50,356 nucleotides of DNA, taken from assembly GCA_019119335.1 (NCBI GenBank), contig DWXF01000054.1, forward strand, positions 1 to 50,356, given 5' to 3'. The position numbers and the translations under genes are program-made. Each line of letters opens with the position of its first letter. The stretch's first letter is position 1. This document shows positions 5,112-13,769 of this stretch, in pieces. Under the pieces are notes generated by a model, which worked only from the letters and a program-made list of their open reading frames with translations, did no database searches and had not been told where the DNA came from. The DNA comes from Candidatus Flavonifractor merdavium (GTDB taxonomy: Bacteria; Bacillota; Clostridia; Oscillospirales; Oscillospiraceae).

Positions 5112-7502
5112 TTACCCCTGAGGATAGACTTGCTGGGCAAAGTGGACGGTGGCCATGGCGTCCTTGGCGTAGCAGTCCGCGCCGATGCGCTTGGCGTACT
5201 CCGCCGTCAGCACCGCGCCGCCCACCGCCACCTGAACCTGGGGGGCCTGCTGGCGGAGCAGGGCGATGGTCTCCTCCATGTTCACCACCGTGGTGGTCAT
5301 CAGGGCGCTGAGGCCCACCAGCCGCACCTCCGGCTGGGCGGCGGCGTTGGCGATGGCCTCAGGGGACACGTCCCGGCCCAGGTCGTCCACCTGGAAACCG
5401 TAGTTTTCCAGCAGCACCTTCACAATGTTCTTGCCGATGTCGTGGATATCCCCCTTTACCGTGGCCAGCACCACGGTACCCCGTTTCTCCTGGGGCTGGC
5501 CGGCCATGGCGGCTTTCACCACCTCGAAGGCCGCCTTGGCGGCCTCGGCGCTCATCAACAGCTGGGGCAGGTAGAGGGTGCCCTTCTCAAACCCCTGGCC
5601 CACCTGATCCAGGGCGGGGATCAGCAGCTTGTCCACCAGCTCCAGGGGGGCGGCGCCTCCCGCCAGAGCGGCCTTGGCGGCCTCAGCCGCGCCCTCCTTC
5701 AGCCCCCGGAGCACGCACTCGTCCAGAGGCGCGGCAGGTCCGGCGGCCGCCGGCGCGGCGGGAGCGGACTGGCCGCCGTAGGCGGCGATGTACTGGGCGC
5801 ACTGTTCGTCCAGGCCGGTGAGGGCGCAGTAAGAGCGGTAAGCCGCCATCATTCCGGCGGACAGGGGGTTGAGAATGGCGCAGCTCAGCCCCTTCTGGAG
5901 GGCCATGGTAAAGAAGGCGGTGTTGACCAGCTCCCGCTGGGGCAGGCCGAAGGACACGTTGGACACACCCAGGATGGTGGGGCAGCCCACCTCCGGCCCG
6001 ATCCGGCCCAGGGCCTCCAGGGTGACCAGGGCGGCGTCAGGCTGGGAGGACACGGTGAGGGTGAGGGGGTCAATGACAATGTCGTGGGCAGGGATGCCGT
6101 ACTGGGCGGCGGTGTCCCGGATCTTTTTGGCGATGGCCACCCGGCCGTCGGCGGTGTCGGGGATACCCCTCTCGTCCAGGGTCAGACCAACTACCACGCC
6201 GCCGTATTTCCGCACCAGGGGGAACACCGCCTCCATGCTCTCGGCTTTTCCGCTTACCGAGTTGAGCATGGGCTTGCCGTTGTAGCGGCGCATGGCCCGC
6301 TCCATAGCCACGGGGTCGGAGGTATCCAGCTGGAGGGGCAGGGGGATCACCGCCTGGATGGCGCACACCGCTTCGGTGAGTAGGGTGGGCTCGTCGATCT
6401 CCGGCAGGCCCACGTTCACGTCCAGAATGTGGGCCCCCGCCTCCTCCTGGGCAAAGCCCTCGTTCAGCAGGTACTCGATGTCGTGCTCCCGCAGGGCCTG
6501 CTTGAACCGCTTCTTGCCGGTGGGGTTGATCCGCTCCCCGATGAGCACCGGGGCTTTGCCGATCTCCACCGCCCGGGAGTAGGAGGATACCACCGTGCGG
6601 GCCTTGTCTGTGGGGGGCACGAAGGGCAGATTCCGGCAGCGGGCGGTGAGGGCGCTGATGTGGTCGGGGGTGGTGCCGCAGCAGCCCCCCATCAGGTGGA
6701 CGCCGTAGGCGGACAGGGTCTCCATCACAGAGGCGAACTCCTCCGGTCCCACGTCGAATGCCGTCTTGCCCCCCTCGGTGCGGGGCAGTCCGGCGTTGGG
6801 GTTGACCACGATGGGCAGGGAGGCGCAGGCGGCCAGCTCCTTCACAATGGGCTCCATCTGGGCGGGGCCCATGCCGCAGTTGACGCCCAGGGCGTCCACC
6901 CCAAGGCCTTCCAGCAGAGCCACGGTGGAGGCCACCGTGCCGCCGGTGAGCAGCTTGCCGTTTTCTCCATATACGGTGGTGACGATCACCGGCAGGTCGC
7001 AGTTCTCCTTGGCGGCCAGTACAGCGGCCTTGGCCTCGTAGCCGTCGCTCATGGTCTCGATGAGTACCAGGTCGGCCCCGGCGGCCGCGCCGATGCGCAC
7101 CACTTGGGCGTAGAGGGATACCGCGTCCTCAAAGTCCAGCTCCCCCATGGGCTTGAGCAGCTTGCCCGTGGGGCCCAGGTCCAGAGCGATGTAGGCGTCC
7201 TTCTCCCGGCCGGTCTCGGCCCGGGCGGAGCGGGCGATGTCCACGCCGGCCTTCACAATGGCCTCCAGATCAAACTGACCCTCCGCCGGGAATTTCAGGC
7301 CGTTGGCTCCGAAGGTGTTAGTGCAGATGATGTCGCTGCCCGCCTCCAGATAGGCCCGGTGGAGGGCGGCGATCCGCTCCGGGTGGAGCAGGTTCCAGGT
7401 CTCGGGCAGCTCGCCCCCCTTCAGGCCCTGGGCCTGGAGCAGGGTGCCGGTGCCTCCGTCGAAAAACAGGCGTTCCCGCCCTAATCTCTGTCTCAAATTC
7501 AT
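5112..7502 (-). CDS. metH: Cobalamin-dependent methionine synthase, without reactivation domain
   Basis: This 796-residue enzyme moves the methyl group of methyl-tetrahydrofolate through cobalamin to homocysteine. Domains in order: homocysteine-binding barrel (about 1-290) with zinc ligands Cys209 (NCGMG) and Cys274/Cys275 (GGCCGT); pterin-binding barrel (about 305-560, GERINPTGKKRFKQAL); cobalamin cap and binding domain (about 590-796) with the DxHxxG motif DIHDIG, His687 being the lower cobalt ligand. The C-terminal AdoMet reactivation domain of E. coli MetH is absent and is encoded by the gene just upstream, 2 bp away. ATG at 7502 is preferred over an upstream TTG (7526) because AGGAGAG lies 7 nt before it. 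It is the last gene of a four-gene operon. Confidence 0.95.
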   Translation of the reverse strand: MNLRQRLGRERLFFDGGTGTLLQAQGLKGGELPETWNLLHPERIAALHRAYLEAGSDIICTNTFGANGLKFPAEGQFDLEAIVKAGVDIARSARAETGREKDAYIALDLGPTGKLLKPMGELDFEDAVSLYAQVVRIGAAAGADLVLIETMSDGYEAKAAVLAAKENCDLPVIVTTVYGENGKLLTGGTVASTVALLEGLGVDALGVNCGMGPAQMEPIVKELAACASLPIVVNPNAGLPRTEGGKTAFDVGPEEFASVMETLSAYGVHLMGGCCGTTPDHISALTARCRNLPFVPPTDKARTVVSSYSRAVEIGKAPVLIGERINPTGKKRFKQALREHDIEYLLNEGFAQEEAGAHILDVNVGLPEIDEPTLLTEAVCAIQAVIPLPLQLDTSDPVAMERAMRRYNGKPMLNSVSGKAESMEAVFPLVRKYGGVVVGLTLDERGIPDTADGRVAIAKKIRDTAAQYGIPAHDIVIDPLTLTVSSQPDAALVTLEALGRIGPEVGCPTILGVSNVSFGLPQRELVNTAFFTMALQKGLSCAILNPLSAGMMAAYRSYCALTGLDEQCAQYIAAYGGQSAPAAPAAAGPAAPLDECVLRGLKEGAAEAAKAALAGGAAPLELVDKLLIPALDQVGQGFEKGTLYLPQLLMSAEAAKAAFEVVKAAMAGQPQEKRGTVVLATVKGDIHDIGKNIVKVLLENYGFQVDDLGRDVSPEAIANAAAQPEVRLVGLSALMTTTVVNMEETIALLRQQAPQVQVAVGGAVLTAEYAKRIGADCYAKDAMATVHFAQQVYPQG

Positions 7503-7504
7503 GG

Positions 7505-8158
7505 TCAATCTCTCCTGAACGCGCAATCTAGTTTACCGCAGGCCTCGCACCCCAGCCGGTGGCAGGGGAGAGCCTCACGGGAGCGGCCGATCACCGCTGT
7601 GACGGACTTGATGGGGAGGAGCAGCATGGAGTCGGTCACCGTCAGGCCGATGCGCTCCGGGGTGCGGAGCAGCCGGGCAATTTCCGGTTGACAGGTGATG
7701 GGAAAGTCTCCGTAGCCTGGGCTGAACCGGGGCCGCAGATACCAGCCCTCCGCCTCGCTTTCCTGCCGGAGGGCGTCGTTGGCCCGGTCGCACACCTCCT
7801 CGATGAGAGCGGCCCCTGCTGCCTGATAGACGGCCCCTTCGCTGACCCGTCCGGCTCCCGCCCGGGCGATGAGCCGGTCCACCTCCAGCCCCAGGGTGGC
7901 GGCAAAGAGGATAACCTCCTGGCAGCCCAGCAGGTTCCGGTGGAGGGCGGCGCTCTTTACCCGGATAGGACCCAGCTCCATGACATTCCCCTCCAGAAAG
8001 GTCAGAGGGAGGATGGCGCTCACTGTCCTGGGCTCCGCCGCCTGTTCCACCCGGGCGGTGCAGGCGCGGATCAGGTCCTCCACCTTCGGCTCCGGCTGGG
8101 CGCCCTTCTTGTAGCCCAGGTAGCGGCATACCTCCTCGTAGGGAGCGGTCACCTTCAT
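7505..8158 (-). CDS. Stand-alone methionine synthase activation domain
   Basis: This 217-residue protein resembles the C-terminal activation domain of MetH, which rebinds oxidised cobalamin and remethylates it with AdoMet. Recognisable parts are the R-x-P-x-x-G-Y/F-G-D-like segment (RPRFSPGYGDFPI), the following SMLLLPIKSVTAVIG, and a Cys-rich end (CHRLGCEACGKLDCAF). Splitting this domain from MetH is known in Thermotoga and many clostridia. Its ATG overlaps the metF stop (ATGA) and its own stop is 2 bp before metH, so production of the two methionine synthase parts is coupled. The Cys-rich tail is a feature of the stand-alone forms and may hold an iron-sulfur cluster or metal; that is inference. 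Confidence 0.85.
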   Translation of the reverse strand: MKVTAPYEEVCRYLGYKKGAQPEPKVEDLIRACTARVEQAAEPRTVSAILPLTFLEGNVMELGPIRVKSAALHRNLLGCQEVILFAATLGLEVDRLIARAGAGRVSEGAVYQAAGAALIEEVCDRANDALRQESEAEGWYLRPRFSPGYGDFPITCQPEIARLLRTPERIGLTVTDSMLLLPIKSVTAVIGRSREALPCHRLGCEACGKLDCAFRRD

Positions 8159-9015
8159 TTCAGAATCTCCGACAGGCTGGCCTGGATGCCGGCGGCGATC
8201 TCAGGCTTGTTCATGGAGTAGATGTGGATGTGATTGACCCCATTGGCGATAAGGTCAATGATCTGGTCGGTGGCGTAGGCCACCCCCGCCTGGCGCATGG
8301 CGGGGGGATTGTCCCCGAACTTGTCCACGATGGCCTTGAACCGCTCGGGGAGATAGGTGCCGGAGAGCTTGCAGATGCGGGCGATCTGCTTGCCGTTGGT
8401 CACCGGCATGATCCCCGCCACCACCGGCACGGTGATGCCCTTTTCCCGGATGCGGTAGAGGAAGTTATAGAGAATGTTGTTGTCAAAGAACATCTGGGTG
8501 GTGAGGAACTGGCATCCGGCCTCCACCTTGGCCTTCAGATGGTCGATATCGGCGTTTTTGGTGGGGGACTCCGGATGCCCCTCGGGGTAGCAGGCCCCGC
8601 CCACACAGAAGTCCCCGTGGGCCTTGATGTCCCTCACCAGCTCAGCGGCGTAGTGGTAGTCGTTGGCGGGGGCGCCCCCCTCGGGGATGTCCCCCCGGAG
8701 AGCCAGCACGTTCTGGATGCCTCTGGCCTTCAGCTGCTCCAGCACCTGGGCCACATGTGCCCGGGTGGAGGAGGCGCAGGTCAGATGGGCCAGCACGTCC
8801 ACTCCATACTGATCCTGGATGCCGGCGGCGATGCCCACGGTATAGTCGCTGGTGCCGCCGCCAGCGCCGTAGGTGACGCTCATGAAATCGGGCCGCAGGG
8901 CGGCGATCTCCTGGGTGGCTTTGGCAACAGACTCATAGGTGTCGCTGGTCTTGGGGGGAAACACCTCAAAGGAGAGGGTAACCTTGTCCTGTTTGAGCTT
9001 GTCAATGATCTTCAT
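8155..9015 (-). CDS. metF: 5,10-methylenetetrahydrofolate reductase
   Basis: MetF reduces 5,10-methylene-THF to 5-methyl-THF, supplying MetH. The 286-residue length and motifs FEVFPPKT, SVTYGAGGGT, HLTCASST, LALRGDIP and FLTTQMFFD are those of the single-domain FAD enzyme. ATG at 9015 is 8 nt after AAGGAG. Its start lies 14 nt inside the end of the upstream MATE gene and its stop overlaps the next start, so all four genes are co-transcribed. A MetV-like zinc partner is not visible next to it. Confidence 0.95.
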   Translation of the reverse strand: MKIIDKLKQDKVTLSFEVFPPKTSDTYESVAKATQEIAALRPDFMSVTYGAGGGTSDYTVGIAAGIQDQYGVDVLAHLTCASSTRAHVAQVLEQLKARGIQNVLALRGDIPEGGAPANDYHYAAELVRDIKAHGDFCVGGACYPEGHPESPTKNADIDHLKAKVEAGCQFLTTQMFFDNNILYNFLYRIREKGITVPVVAGIMPVTNGKQIARICKLSGTYLPERFKAIVDKFGDNPPAMRQAGVAYATDQIIDLIANGVNHIHIYSMNKPEIAAGIQASLSEILK

Positions 9016-10396
9016 GGGAAACACTCCTTGTATCGTGGGTAACAGCCTCCGCTTTGGGGGGCATGGGTGGAAAACGCAGTCTGGTCAGGCAGAGGACAAA
9101 CAGCACTGAGCTGATGGTCCAGGTCAGGGGGTAGGCCCAGTAGACCACCTGAATGGAGGGGATGGCCCGAACGGTGAGGGTGATGTAGGTGATACGCAGG
9201 GCGCACCATACCGAGAGCATAATGGTCATGGGGACGATGGGACGTCCCATACCCCGCATGATGCCGGCGCAGCAGTGAGAAAAGGCCAGCAGAAAGTAAA
9301 ACAGGGAGACGGTGTGGGCGTAATTGACCCCGAAGGCAATTACCTCCGGGTGGTCGTTGAAGGCGGATACCAGAACGGGGGAGAAAACGTAAATACACAC
9401 TCCGATACACTCCGCCAGAATGGGGCTGCACAGCAGCCCGAATTTGATCCCCGCCCGTACCCGGTCGTACCGCTGTGCGCCGATATTCTGACTGACGAAG
9501 GTGGACAGGGCCAGGGCAAAGCAGGTAATGGGGAGGAAGGCAAAGCCTTCAATTTTGCTGTAAGCGCCGCAGCCCGCCATGGCGGAGGAGCCGAAGGCGT
9601 TGATGTTGGCCTGGACGATGACGTTGGCCAGGGAGACCACCGAGTTCTGCACCCCGGAGGGGATGCCCAGGGTGACCACGTGCCGGAGCATGACCCCTTC
9701 AAACCGCACCCGCCGCCACCGGATGCGGTAACTCCGCTCGGTACGGGTCAGCCGTCCCAGAGCCAGACTGGCGCAGAGGATCTGACTGAGAATGGTGGCC
9801 AGAGCGGCGCTGCCCACTCCCAGACGGAACACCGCCACAAACAGCAGGTCCAGCACCACGTTGGTGAGGGAGGCCAGAATCAGGTACTTCATGGGACTGC
9901 GGCTGTCGCCCACCGACTGGAGGATGCTGGCGGCCATGTTGTAGAGTACCACTGCGCTGGAGCCCAGAAAATAGATGCGGAAATAGAGGATGGAGTTGGA
10001 AATCACGTCGGCGGGCGTGCCGATCCAGCGCAGAATCTGGGGGGTGAGGATGACGCCCACCACCGTCAATACCGCCCCGGCGGTGATGCCCAGGGCTACC
10101 GTGGTGTGGACCGCCCGCTCCACGTGGTCATCGTCCTGGGCCCCGTAAAACCGGGCGATCAGCACCCCCGCTCCCATGGACAGGCCGTTGATAAAGCCCA
10201 CCATCAGCAGAATCAGGCTGCCGGAGGAGCTGACGGCGGCCAGAGCCTGTTCCCCGATGAATTTTCCCACAATCAGGGAATCCACCGCGTTATAGAGCTG
10301 CTGAAACAGATTGCTGAGAAAGATGGGCAGGGCGAAGGCCAGCATTTTTTTCGGTACGCTGCCTACTGTCAGTAAGTTTTGATCCGCGTCCGCCAT
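9002..10396 (-). CDS. MATE-family efflux transporter
   Basis: About 464 residues with twelve predicted membrane segments in two halves, opening with the MATE signature LPIFLSNLFQQLYNAVDSLIVGKFIG. Such carriers export drugs or metabolites in exchange for Na+ or H+. ATG at 10396 is chosen because homology begins shortly after it; the frame stays open far upstream through the promoter region and that extension is not coding. The gene overlaps metF by 14 nt and is the first gene of the methionine synthase operon. A divergent PadR-family regulator lies upstream. Substrate unknown. Confidence 0.88.
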   Translation of the reverse strand: MADADQNLLTVGSVPKKMLAFALPIFLSNLFQQLYNAVDSLIVGKFIGEQALAAVSSSGSLILLMVGFINGLSMGAGVLIARFYGAQDDDHVERAVHTTVALGITAGAVLTVVGVILTPQILRWIGTPADVISNSILYFRIYFLGSSAVVLYNMAASILQSVGDSRSPMKYLILASLTNVVLDLLFVAVFRLGVGSAALATILSQILCASLALGRLTRTERSYRIRWRRVRFEGVMLRHVVTLGIPSGVQNSVVSLANVIVQANINAFGSSAMAGCGAYSKIEGFAFLPITCFALALSTFVSQNIGAQRYDRVRAGIKFGLLCSPILAECIGVCIYVFSPVLVSAFNDHPEVIAFGVNYAHTVSLFYFLLAFSHCCAGIMRGMGRPIVPMTIMLSVWCALRITYITLTVRAIPSIQVVYWAYPLTWTISSVLFVLCLTRLRFPPMPPKAEAVTHDTRSVSHEDH

Positions 10397-10438
10397 GGCT
10401 TCCACCGGCTCCTTGTCATTTTTTAGTGCATACTCTTT

Positions 10439-10467
10439 ATCATACCATTGCTGGGGAATCCACGCAA
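10439..10467 (-). promoter_or_regulatory. Promoter of the MATE-metF-metH operon
   Basis: On the minus strand TTGCGT (10467-10462) and TATGAT (10444-10439) are separated by 17 bp, 43 bp before the MATE start codon. It lies back to back with the PadR promoter, whose upstream operator copy is 20 bp away. Confidence 0.5.
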
Positions 10468-10482
10468 GAGTCAATGAATTTC

Positions 10483-10511
10483 TTGACAATGTCGATATTC
10501 GAGAATATAAT
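10483..10511 (+). promoter_or_regulatory. Consensus sigma-A promoter of padR
   Basis: TTGACA (10483-10488) and TATAAT (10506-10511) with exactly 17 bp between them: both hexamers match consensus fully. The spacer is filled by one copy of a 20-bp repeat that recurs downstream, so the promoter is probably strong but tightly repressed. Confidence 0.85.
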
Positions 10512-10541
10512 GCAGACAGGGAATGTCGATATTCGAGAATA
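10488..10541 (+). promoter_or_regulatory. Two identical 20-bp operator copies (probable PadR sites)
   Basis: AATGTCGATATTCGAGAATA occurs at 10488-10507 and again, without a mismatch, at 10522-10541. Each copy has the inner symmetry TCGA-tat-TCGA. Copy 1 covers the -35/-10 spacer and copy 2 covers the start of the transcript up to the ribosome site of padR. The positions fit autorepression; assignment to PadR is by proximity. Confidence 0.75.
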
Positions 10542-10555
10542 GGGAGGTGGACCAA

Positions 10556-10879
10556 ATGCCCCGGCCAAAATTCCAGACTTTGACGGAGCAGATGTACTAC
10601 ATTCTCCTGTGCCTCAGCAAGGAGTGCTGCGGCATGGACATCATGGAGCGCATCCCGGCCATGACGGGGGGACGGGTACGGGTGGGTTCCGGCACCCTGT
10701 ACAACCTGCTGGAGCAGTTTGCGGAGGCGGGCATGATCCGGGAGACCCGCGCCGAGGGCCGCCGCCGGAGCTATGTGCTCACCGACAAGGGAAAGGAGAC
10801 TCTGTCGGGGGAGTACCGCCGTATCTGTGCCCAGGCCTGGGACTACCGGGCTGTATTTGGAGAGGAGGAGCAGCAATGA
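10556..10879 (+). CDS. PadR-family transcriptional regulator
   Basis: A 107-residue winged-helix protein with the PadR pattern: Q-x-Y-Y-I-L-L-C-L, then GMDIMERI, then GTLYNLLEQFAEAGMI and the wing GRRRSYVLTDKGKE. ATG at 10556 follows GGGAGG; a start at 10523 would lie within the second operator. Its stop overlaps the start of the DUF2812 gene (ATGA). PadR proteins usually repress their own operon, and two identical operator copies precede this gene. Confidence 0.92.
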   Translation: MPRPKFQTLTEQMYYILLCLSKECCGMDIMERIPAMTGGRVRVGSGTLYNLLEQFAEAGMIRETRAEGRRRSYVLTDKGKETLSGEYRRICAQAWDYRAVFGEEEQQ

Positions 10880-12237
10880 AGGACCGCAAATGGGATTTTA
10901 TTCCGTTTTCCTGCTATGACCGCACCGGGATGGAGCGCCACCTGGAGCAGCGGGCGGCCCAGGGCTGGCTGCTGGAGCGGATCAGCAATTTCGGCTGGTA
11001 CTACCGGCGGATTGAGCCCAGGCAGATCCATTTTACCGTCACCCATTATCTGCGGGCCTCCCAGTTCGACCCGGAGCCCACTGAGGAGCAGCGGGAGTTT
11101 CACGATTTCTGCCTCCGGTCCGGCTGGAGGCTGGCGGCCTCCTCCGGGCAGATGCAGGTATTTTACAATGAGGAACCTGATCCGGTGCCCATTGACACCG
11201 AGCCCGCCCTGGAGCTGGAGCGGATCGGAAAAATGATGAAGCGAGTTCTGCCCTTCCAGTTCATCCTGTTGGCCATCGGGTTCTGTATGGGGGGCTCCTG
11301 GCTCTGGTCCCTGACCCACCGCCCCATTGATTTGCTGTCCAGCGCCTACAACCTGGCCACCGGGGCCATCTGGCTGATGCTCTTTTTGTGGTGTGCCGCT
11401 GACCTGTTCCGCTATTTTACCTGGCGGCACAGAGCGAAAAAAGCCGCCCCGCTGGGGGAGTTCGTGCCTACGAAGGGGTGCCACAAGCTGATGCTGGCCA
11501 TGCTGGCGGTGGCAGTGCTGGCCTTTGCCTATCTCCTGATCGCGGACCGGACGCCCGGGTACCGGCTGATGCTGTTTTTGATGTTGGCGAGCTATGCCCT
11601 GCTGTTCCTGGTGGTCAACGGGGTGCGAAACTTCCTCAAGCGGCGGAAAGCCTCCCGGGCCCTCAACCGTGGGGTCACCCTGGCGGTGGATGTGGCGCTG
11701 GCCTTTGTGCTGATGGGGGCCATTATGGGCGGGGTGTTCTGGGGTATTACCACCGGACGGATCTCCTCCATGGAGAAATTGACCGACCCGCCCCTGTCGG
11801 TGGAGGAACTGACCGGAGTGGTAGACAGCCGGTATATTACCCGGTGTCAGGCGGACTCCACTTTCTTCATTACCCAGAGGAATTTCTACCAGCACATTCC
11901 TTTTGAGCAGCGCCAGGCGGGGGAACAGCTGGAGTCCCTGGACTATACCATCGTGGACATCCACCTGCCCGCGCTCTATCCCTGGTGCGTGGAGGAACTG
12001 CTCCACGACCGGGACGACTGGTCCGGTGAGATGGAGGACGGCCAGCCCTTCTACTATCAGTATCAGGCCATCGACCCCGCCCCCTGGGGGGCGGAGCGAG
12101 CTTACCAGTTGTGGGCGGGGGGAGAGCCTGCCACCACTTACCTGATCTGCTGGCAGGGGCGCATCGTGGAGCTGGACCCCACCTTTGCGCTGACGCAGGA
12201 GCAGACGACCATTGCGGCGGAAAAGCTGGCGCCGTGA
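10876..12237 (+). CDS. DUF2812 domain membrane protein
   Basis: A 453-residue protein with an N-terminal DUF2812 region (about 1-115; FSCYDRTGMERHLEQRAAQGWLLE-type opening seen as CYDRTGMERHLEQRAAQG) followed by about five membrane helices and a C-terminal extracytoplasmic-like domain (about 300-453). DUF2812 proteins are very often encoded right after PadR regulators, as here, and appear to be part of a membrane stress or drug-sensing unit whose mechanism is unknown. ATG at 10876 overlaps the padR stop. A 16-bp stem terminator follows. Confidence 0.85.
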   Translation: MKDRKWDFIPFSCYDRTGMERHLEQRAAQGWLLERISNFGWYYRRIEPRQIHFTVTHYLRASQFDPEPTEEQREFHDFCLRSGWRLAASSGQMQVFYNEEPDPVPIDTEPALELERIGKMMKRVLPFQFILLAIGFCMGGSWLWSLTHRPIDLLSSAYNLATGAIWLMLFLWCAADLFRYFTWRHRAKKAAPLGEFVPTKGCHKLMLAMLAVAVLAFAYLLIADRTPGYRLMLFLMLASYALLFLVVNGVRNFLKRRKASRALNRGVTLAVDVALAFVLMGAIMGGVFWGITTGRISSMEKLTDPPLSVEELTGVVDSRYITRCQADSTFFITQRNFYQHIPFEQRQAGEQLESLDYTIVDIHLPALYPWCVEELLHDRDDWSGEMEDGQPFYYQYQAIDPAPWGAERAYQLWAGGEPATTYLICWQGRIVELDPTFALTQEQTTIAAEKLAP

Positions 12238-12242
12238 TACGG

Positions 12243-12277
12243 AAAAGAGCGGACGGCCTGGGGCCGTCCGCTCTTTT
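12243..12277. terminator. Bidirectional terminator between DUF2812 gene and folD
   Basis: A perfect 16-bp stem (AAAAGAGCGGACGGCC at 12243-12258 with its complement at 12262-12277) with a 3-nt loop and A/T tracts at the base. It ends the two convergent units. Confidence 0.85.
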
Positions 12278-12283
12278 GTGTTG

Positions 12284-13135
12284 TTATCCAATGGCTTTTT
12301 CCGCTGCCTCGATGACGTGGCGGGCCAGTACCGAGGTGGTCACCGCTCCCACCCCGCCGGGAACGGGGGTGATGGCCTCTACGGTGTTTTCCGCCGCAGC
12401 GAAGTCCACATCTCCCACCAGATTGCCGTCCTCGTCCACGTTGATGCCCACGTCCAGCACCACCTGGCCGGGGGCCAGACACTGGGCGGACACCGCACCC
12501 GCCTTGCCTGCCGCCGCCACCAGTACGTCGGCCCGGCGGCACTCGGCGGGCAGGTCGGCGGTGCGGGTGTGGCAGATGGTAACGGTGGCGTGGCGGCCCA
12601 GCAGCAGCATGGACACCGGCTTGCCGATGACCAGACTGCGGCCCACCACCACTGCCCGCTTGCCCTTCAGTTCATAGCCGTAGTGGTCCAGGATCTCCAG
12701 GCAGGCCTGGGCGGTGCAGGGGGGATATCCTGCGCCGCTGCCGGAGAACACCGCCGCCAGGGACCCGGCGGTGATGCCGTCCACGTCCTTGGCAGGGGAG
12801 AGGGCGGCACAGACCGCGGCCTCATCCATGTGCTTGGGCAGAGGGCGGAACAGGAGACAGCCGTGGATGGAGTCGTCCCGGTTGATCTCTTTAATGACCT
12901 CCATCAGGTCGGTCTGACTTGAGGTGGCGGTGAGCAGATACTGCCGCACGGCAATGCCCACCTTTTCACACCGTTTTAAAGCTCCCCGCTCGTAGGACAG
13001 ATCCTCCGGCCGTTCGCCCACCCGGACGATGGCTAGGGTGGGGGTTACGCCTTTGGCAATCAGGGCCTGGGCCCGCTGGCTCAGCTGCTCTGTCAGAGCG
13101 GCGGCCACGGGAGCCCCTTTCCACAGCTGCGCCAT
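12284..13135 (-). CDS. folD: FolD-family methylene-THF dehydrogenase, cyclohydrolase residues lost
   Basis: 283 residues with the FolD fold: N-terminal catalytic part, then an NAD(P)-binding part (VVVGRSLVIGKPVSMLLL) and the C-terminal ITPVPGGVGAVTTSVL. Compared with E. coli FolD, Tyr50 is kept (Tyr48), Asp121 is kept (Asp119), but the catalytic Lys54 is Ala52 (SYERGALKR) and Gln98 is Phe96 (CLLFRPLP). Lys and Gln are needed for methenyl-THF cyclohydrolase activity, so this enzyme is predicted to be dehydrogenase only. The adjacent fchA encodes a dedicated cyclohydrolase that would fill the gap. Start and fchA stop share one base (TAATG). Confidence 0.93.
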   Translation of the reverse strand: MAQLWKGAPVAAALTEQLSQRAQALIAKGVTPTLAIVRVGERPEDLSYERGALKRCEKVGIAVRQYLLTATSSQTDLMEVIKEINRDDSIHGCLLFRPLPKHMDEAAVCAALSPAKDVDGITAGSLAAVFSGSGAGYPPCTAQACLEILDHYGYELKGKRAVVVGRSLVIGKPVSMLLLGRHATVTICHTRTADLPAECRRADVLVAAAGKAGAVSAQCLAPGQVVLDVGINVDEDGNLVGDVDFAAAENTVEAITPVPGGVGAVTTSVLARHVIEAAEKAIG

Positions 13136-13752
13136 TACACAAACCTCCCCATGACCGCGTCGTACACCTGCCGGGCAATGGTTCCGTACTGCTCCACCAG
13201 GGCGTCCGCTTCCTCATCCATGGCCTGGGCGAAGGCCCGGTCGGACATGCTCTTGGTGTTCACCCGCACGTTGAGGGCGGCGCCGTACAGAGCGCTCTGG
13301 CAGAAGATCACCCCGGTGCCCACATCAGACAGCATCATGACGCTGCCCTTTTCCAGCATCTCCCGGTGGAGGCCAATGGCCTGACAGCTCAGCCGCAGGA
13401 TCTCCATGGGAGTGGCCGCGGCGTCCCGGAGACATTGCTCCATCACCGCCTTCCGGTTGGGGTCGTCCTTGGGAATGGCGTAGGCCTTCGACAGGGGCTC
13501 AAACGCCTCGGCGTCGGCGTCCACCAGGGCCAGCAGCCGGGCGCGGATGTCCTCGGCCCTGGCCATGAGGGCCTTCACGTCCTCCTCCACGTCGGCGTAC
13601 TTCTTTTTGCCCACGGTGTAGGTGCCCACCATGGTGCACAGGGCTGTCCCCAGGGCTCCCACCAGGGCGGAGGCTCCGCCGCCGCCGGGGACGGGGGCCT
13701 TGGAGGCCAGAGCGTCCAGAAAACCCTGACAGGTTTGCTCCGCAGTATGCAT
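13135..13752 (-). CDS. fchA: Methenyltetrahydrofolate cyclohydrolase (FTCD_C family)
   Basis: 205 residues of the formiminotransferase-cyclodeaminase C-terminal family, recognised from PVPGGGGASALVGALGTAL near the N-terminus, GTYTVGKKKYADVE, and the helical remainder with DVGTGVIFCQSALYGAALNVRVN. In clostridia FchA interconverts methenyl-THF and 10-formyl-THF. It lies between fhs (17 bp) and folD (1-base overlap), the right order for a formate-to-methylene-THF route. The FolD next to it lacks its own cyclohydrolase residues, supporting the cyclohydrolase rather than cyclodeaminase role. Confidence 0.9.
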   Translation of the reverse strand: MHTAEQTCQGFLDALASKAPVPGGGGASALVGALGTALCTMVGTYTVGKKKYADVEEDVKALMARAEDIRARLLALVDADAEAFEPLSKAYAIPKDDPNRKAVMEQCLRDAAATPMEILRLSCQAIGLHREMLEKGSVMMLSDVGTGVIFCQSALYGAALNVRVNTKSMSDRAFAQAMDEEADALVEQYGTIARQVYDAVMGRFV

Positions 13753-13769
13753 AAGCCGGTCCCCTTTCG

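Noticed and set aside
10488..10541. Short CRISPR-like repeat pair
   Set aside because: Only two copies, located inside and just after a consensus promoter; better explained as operators.
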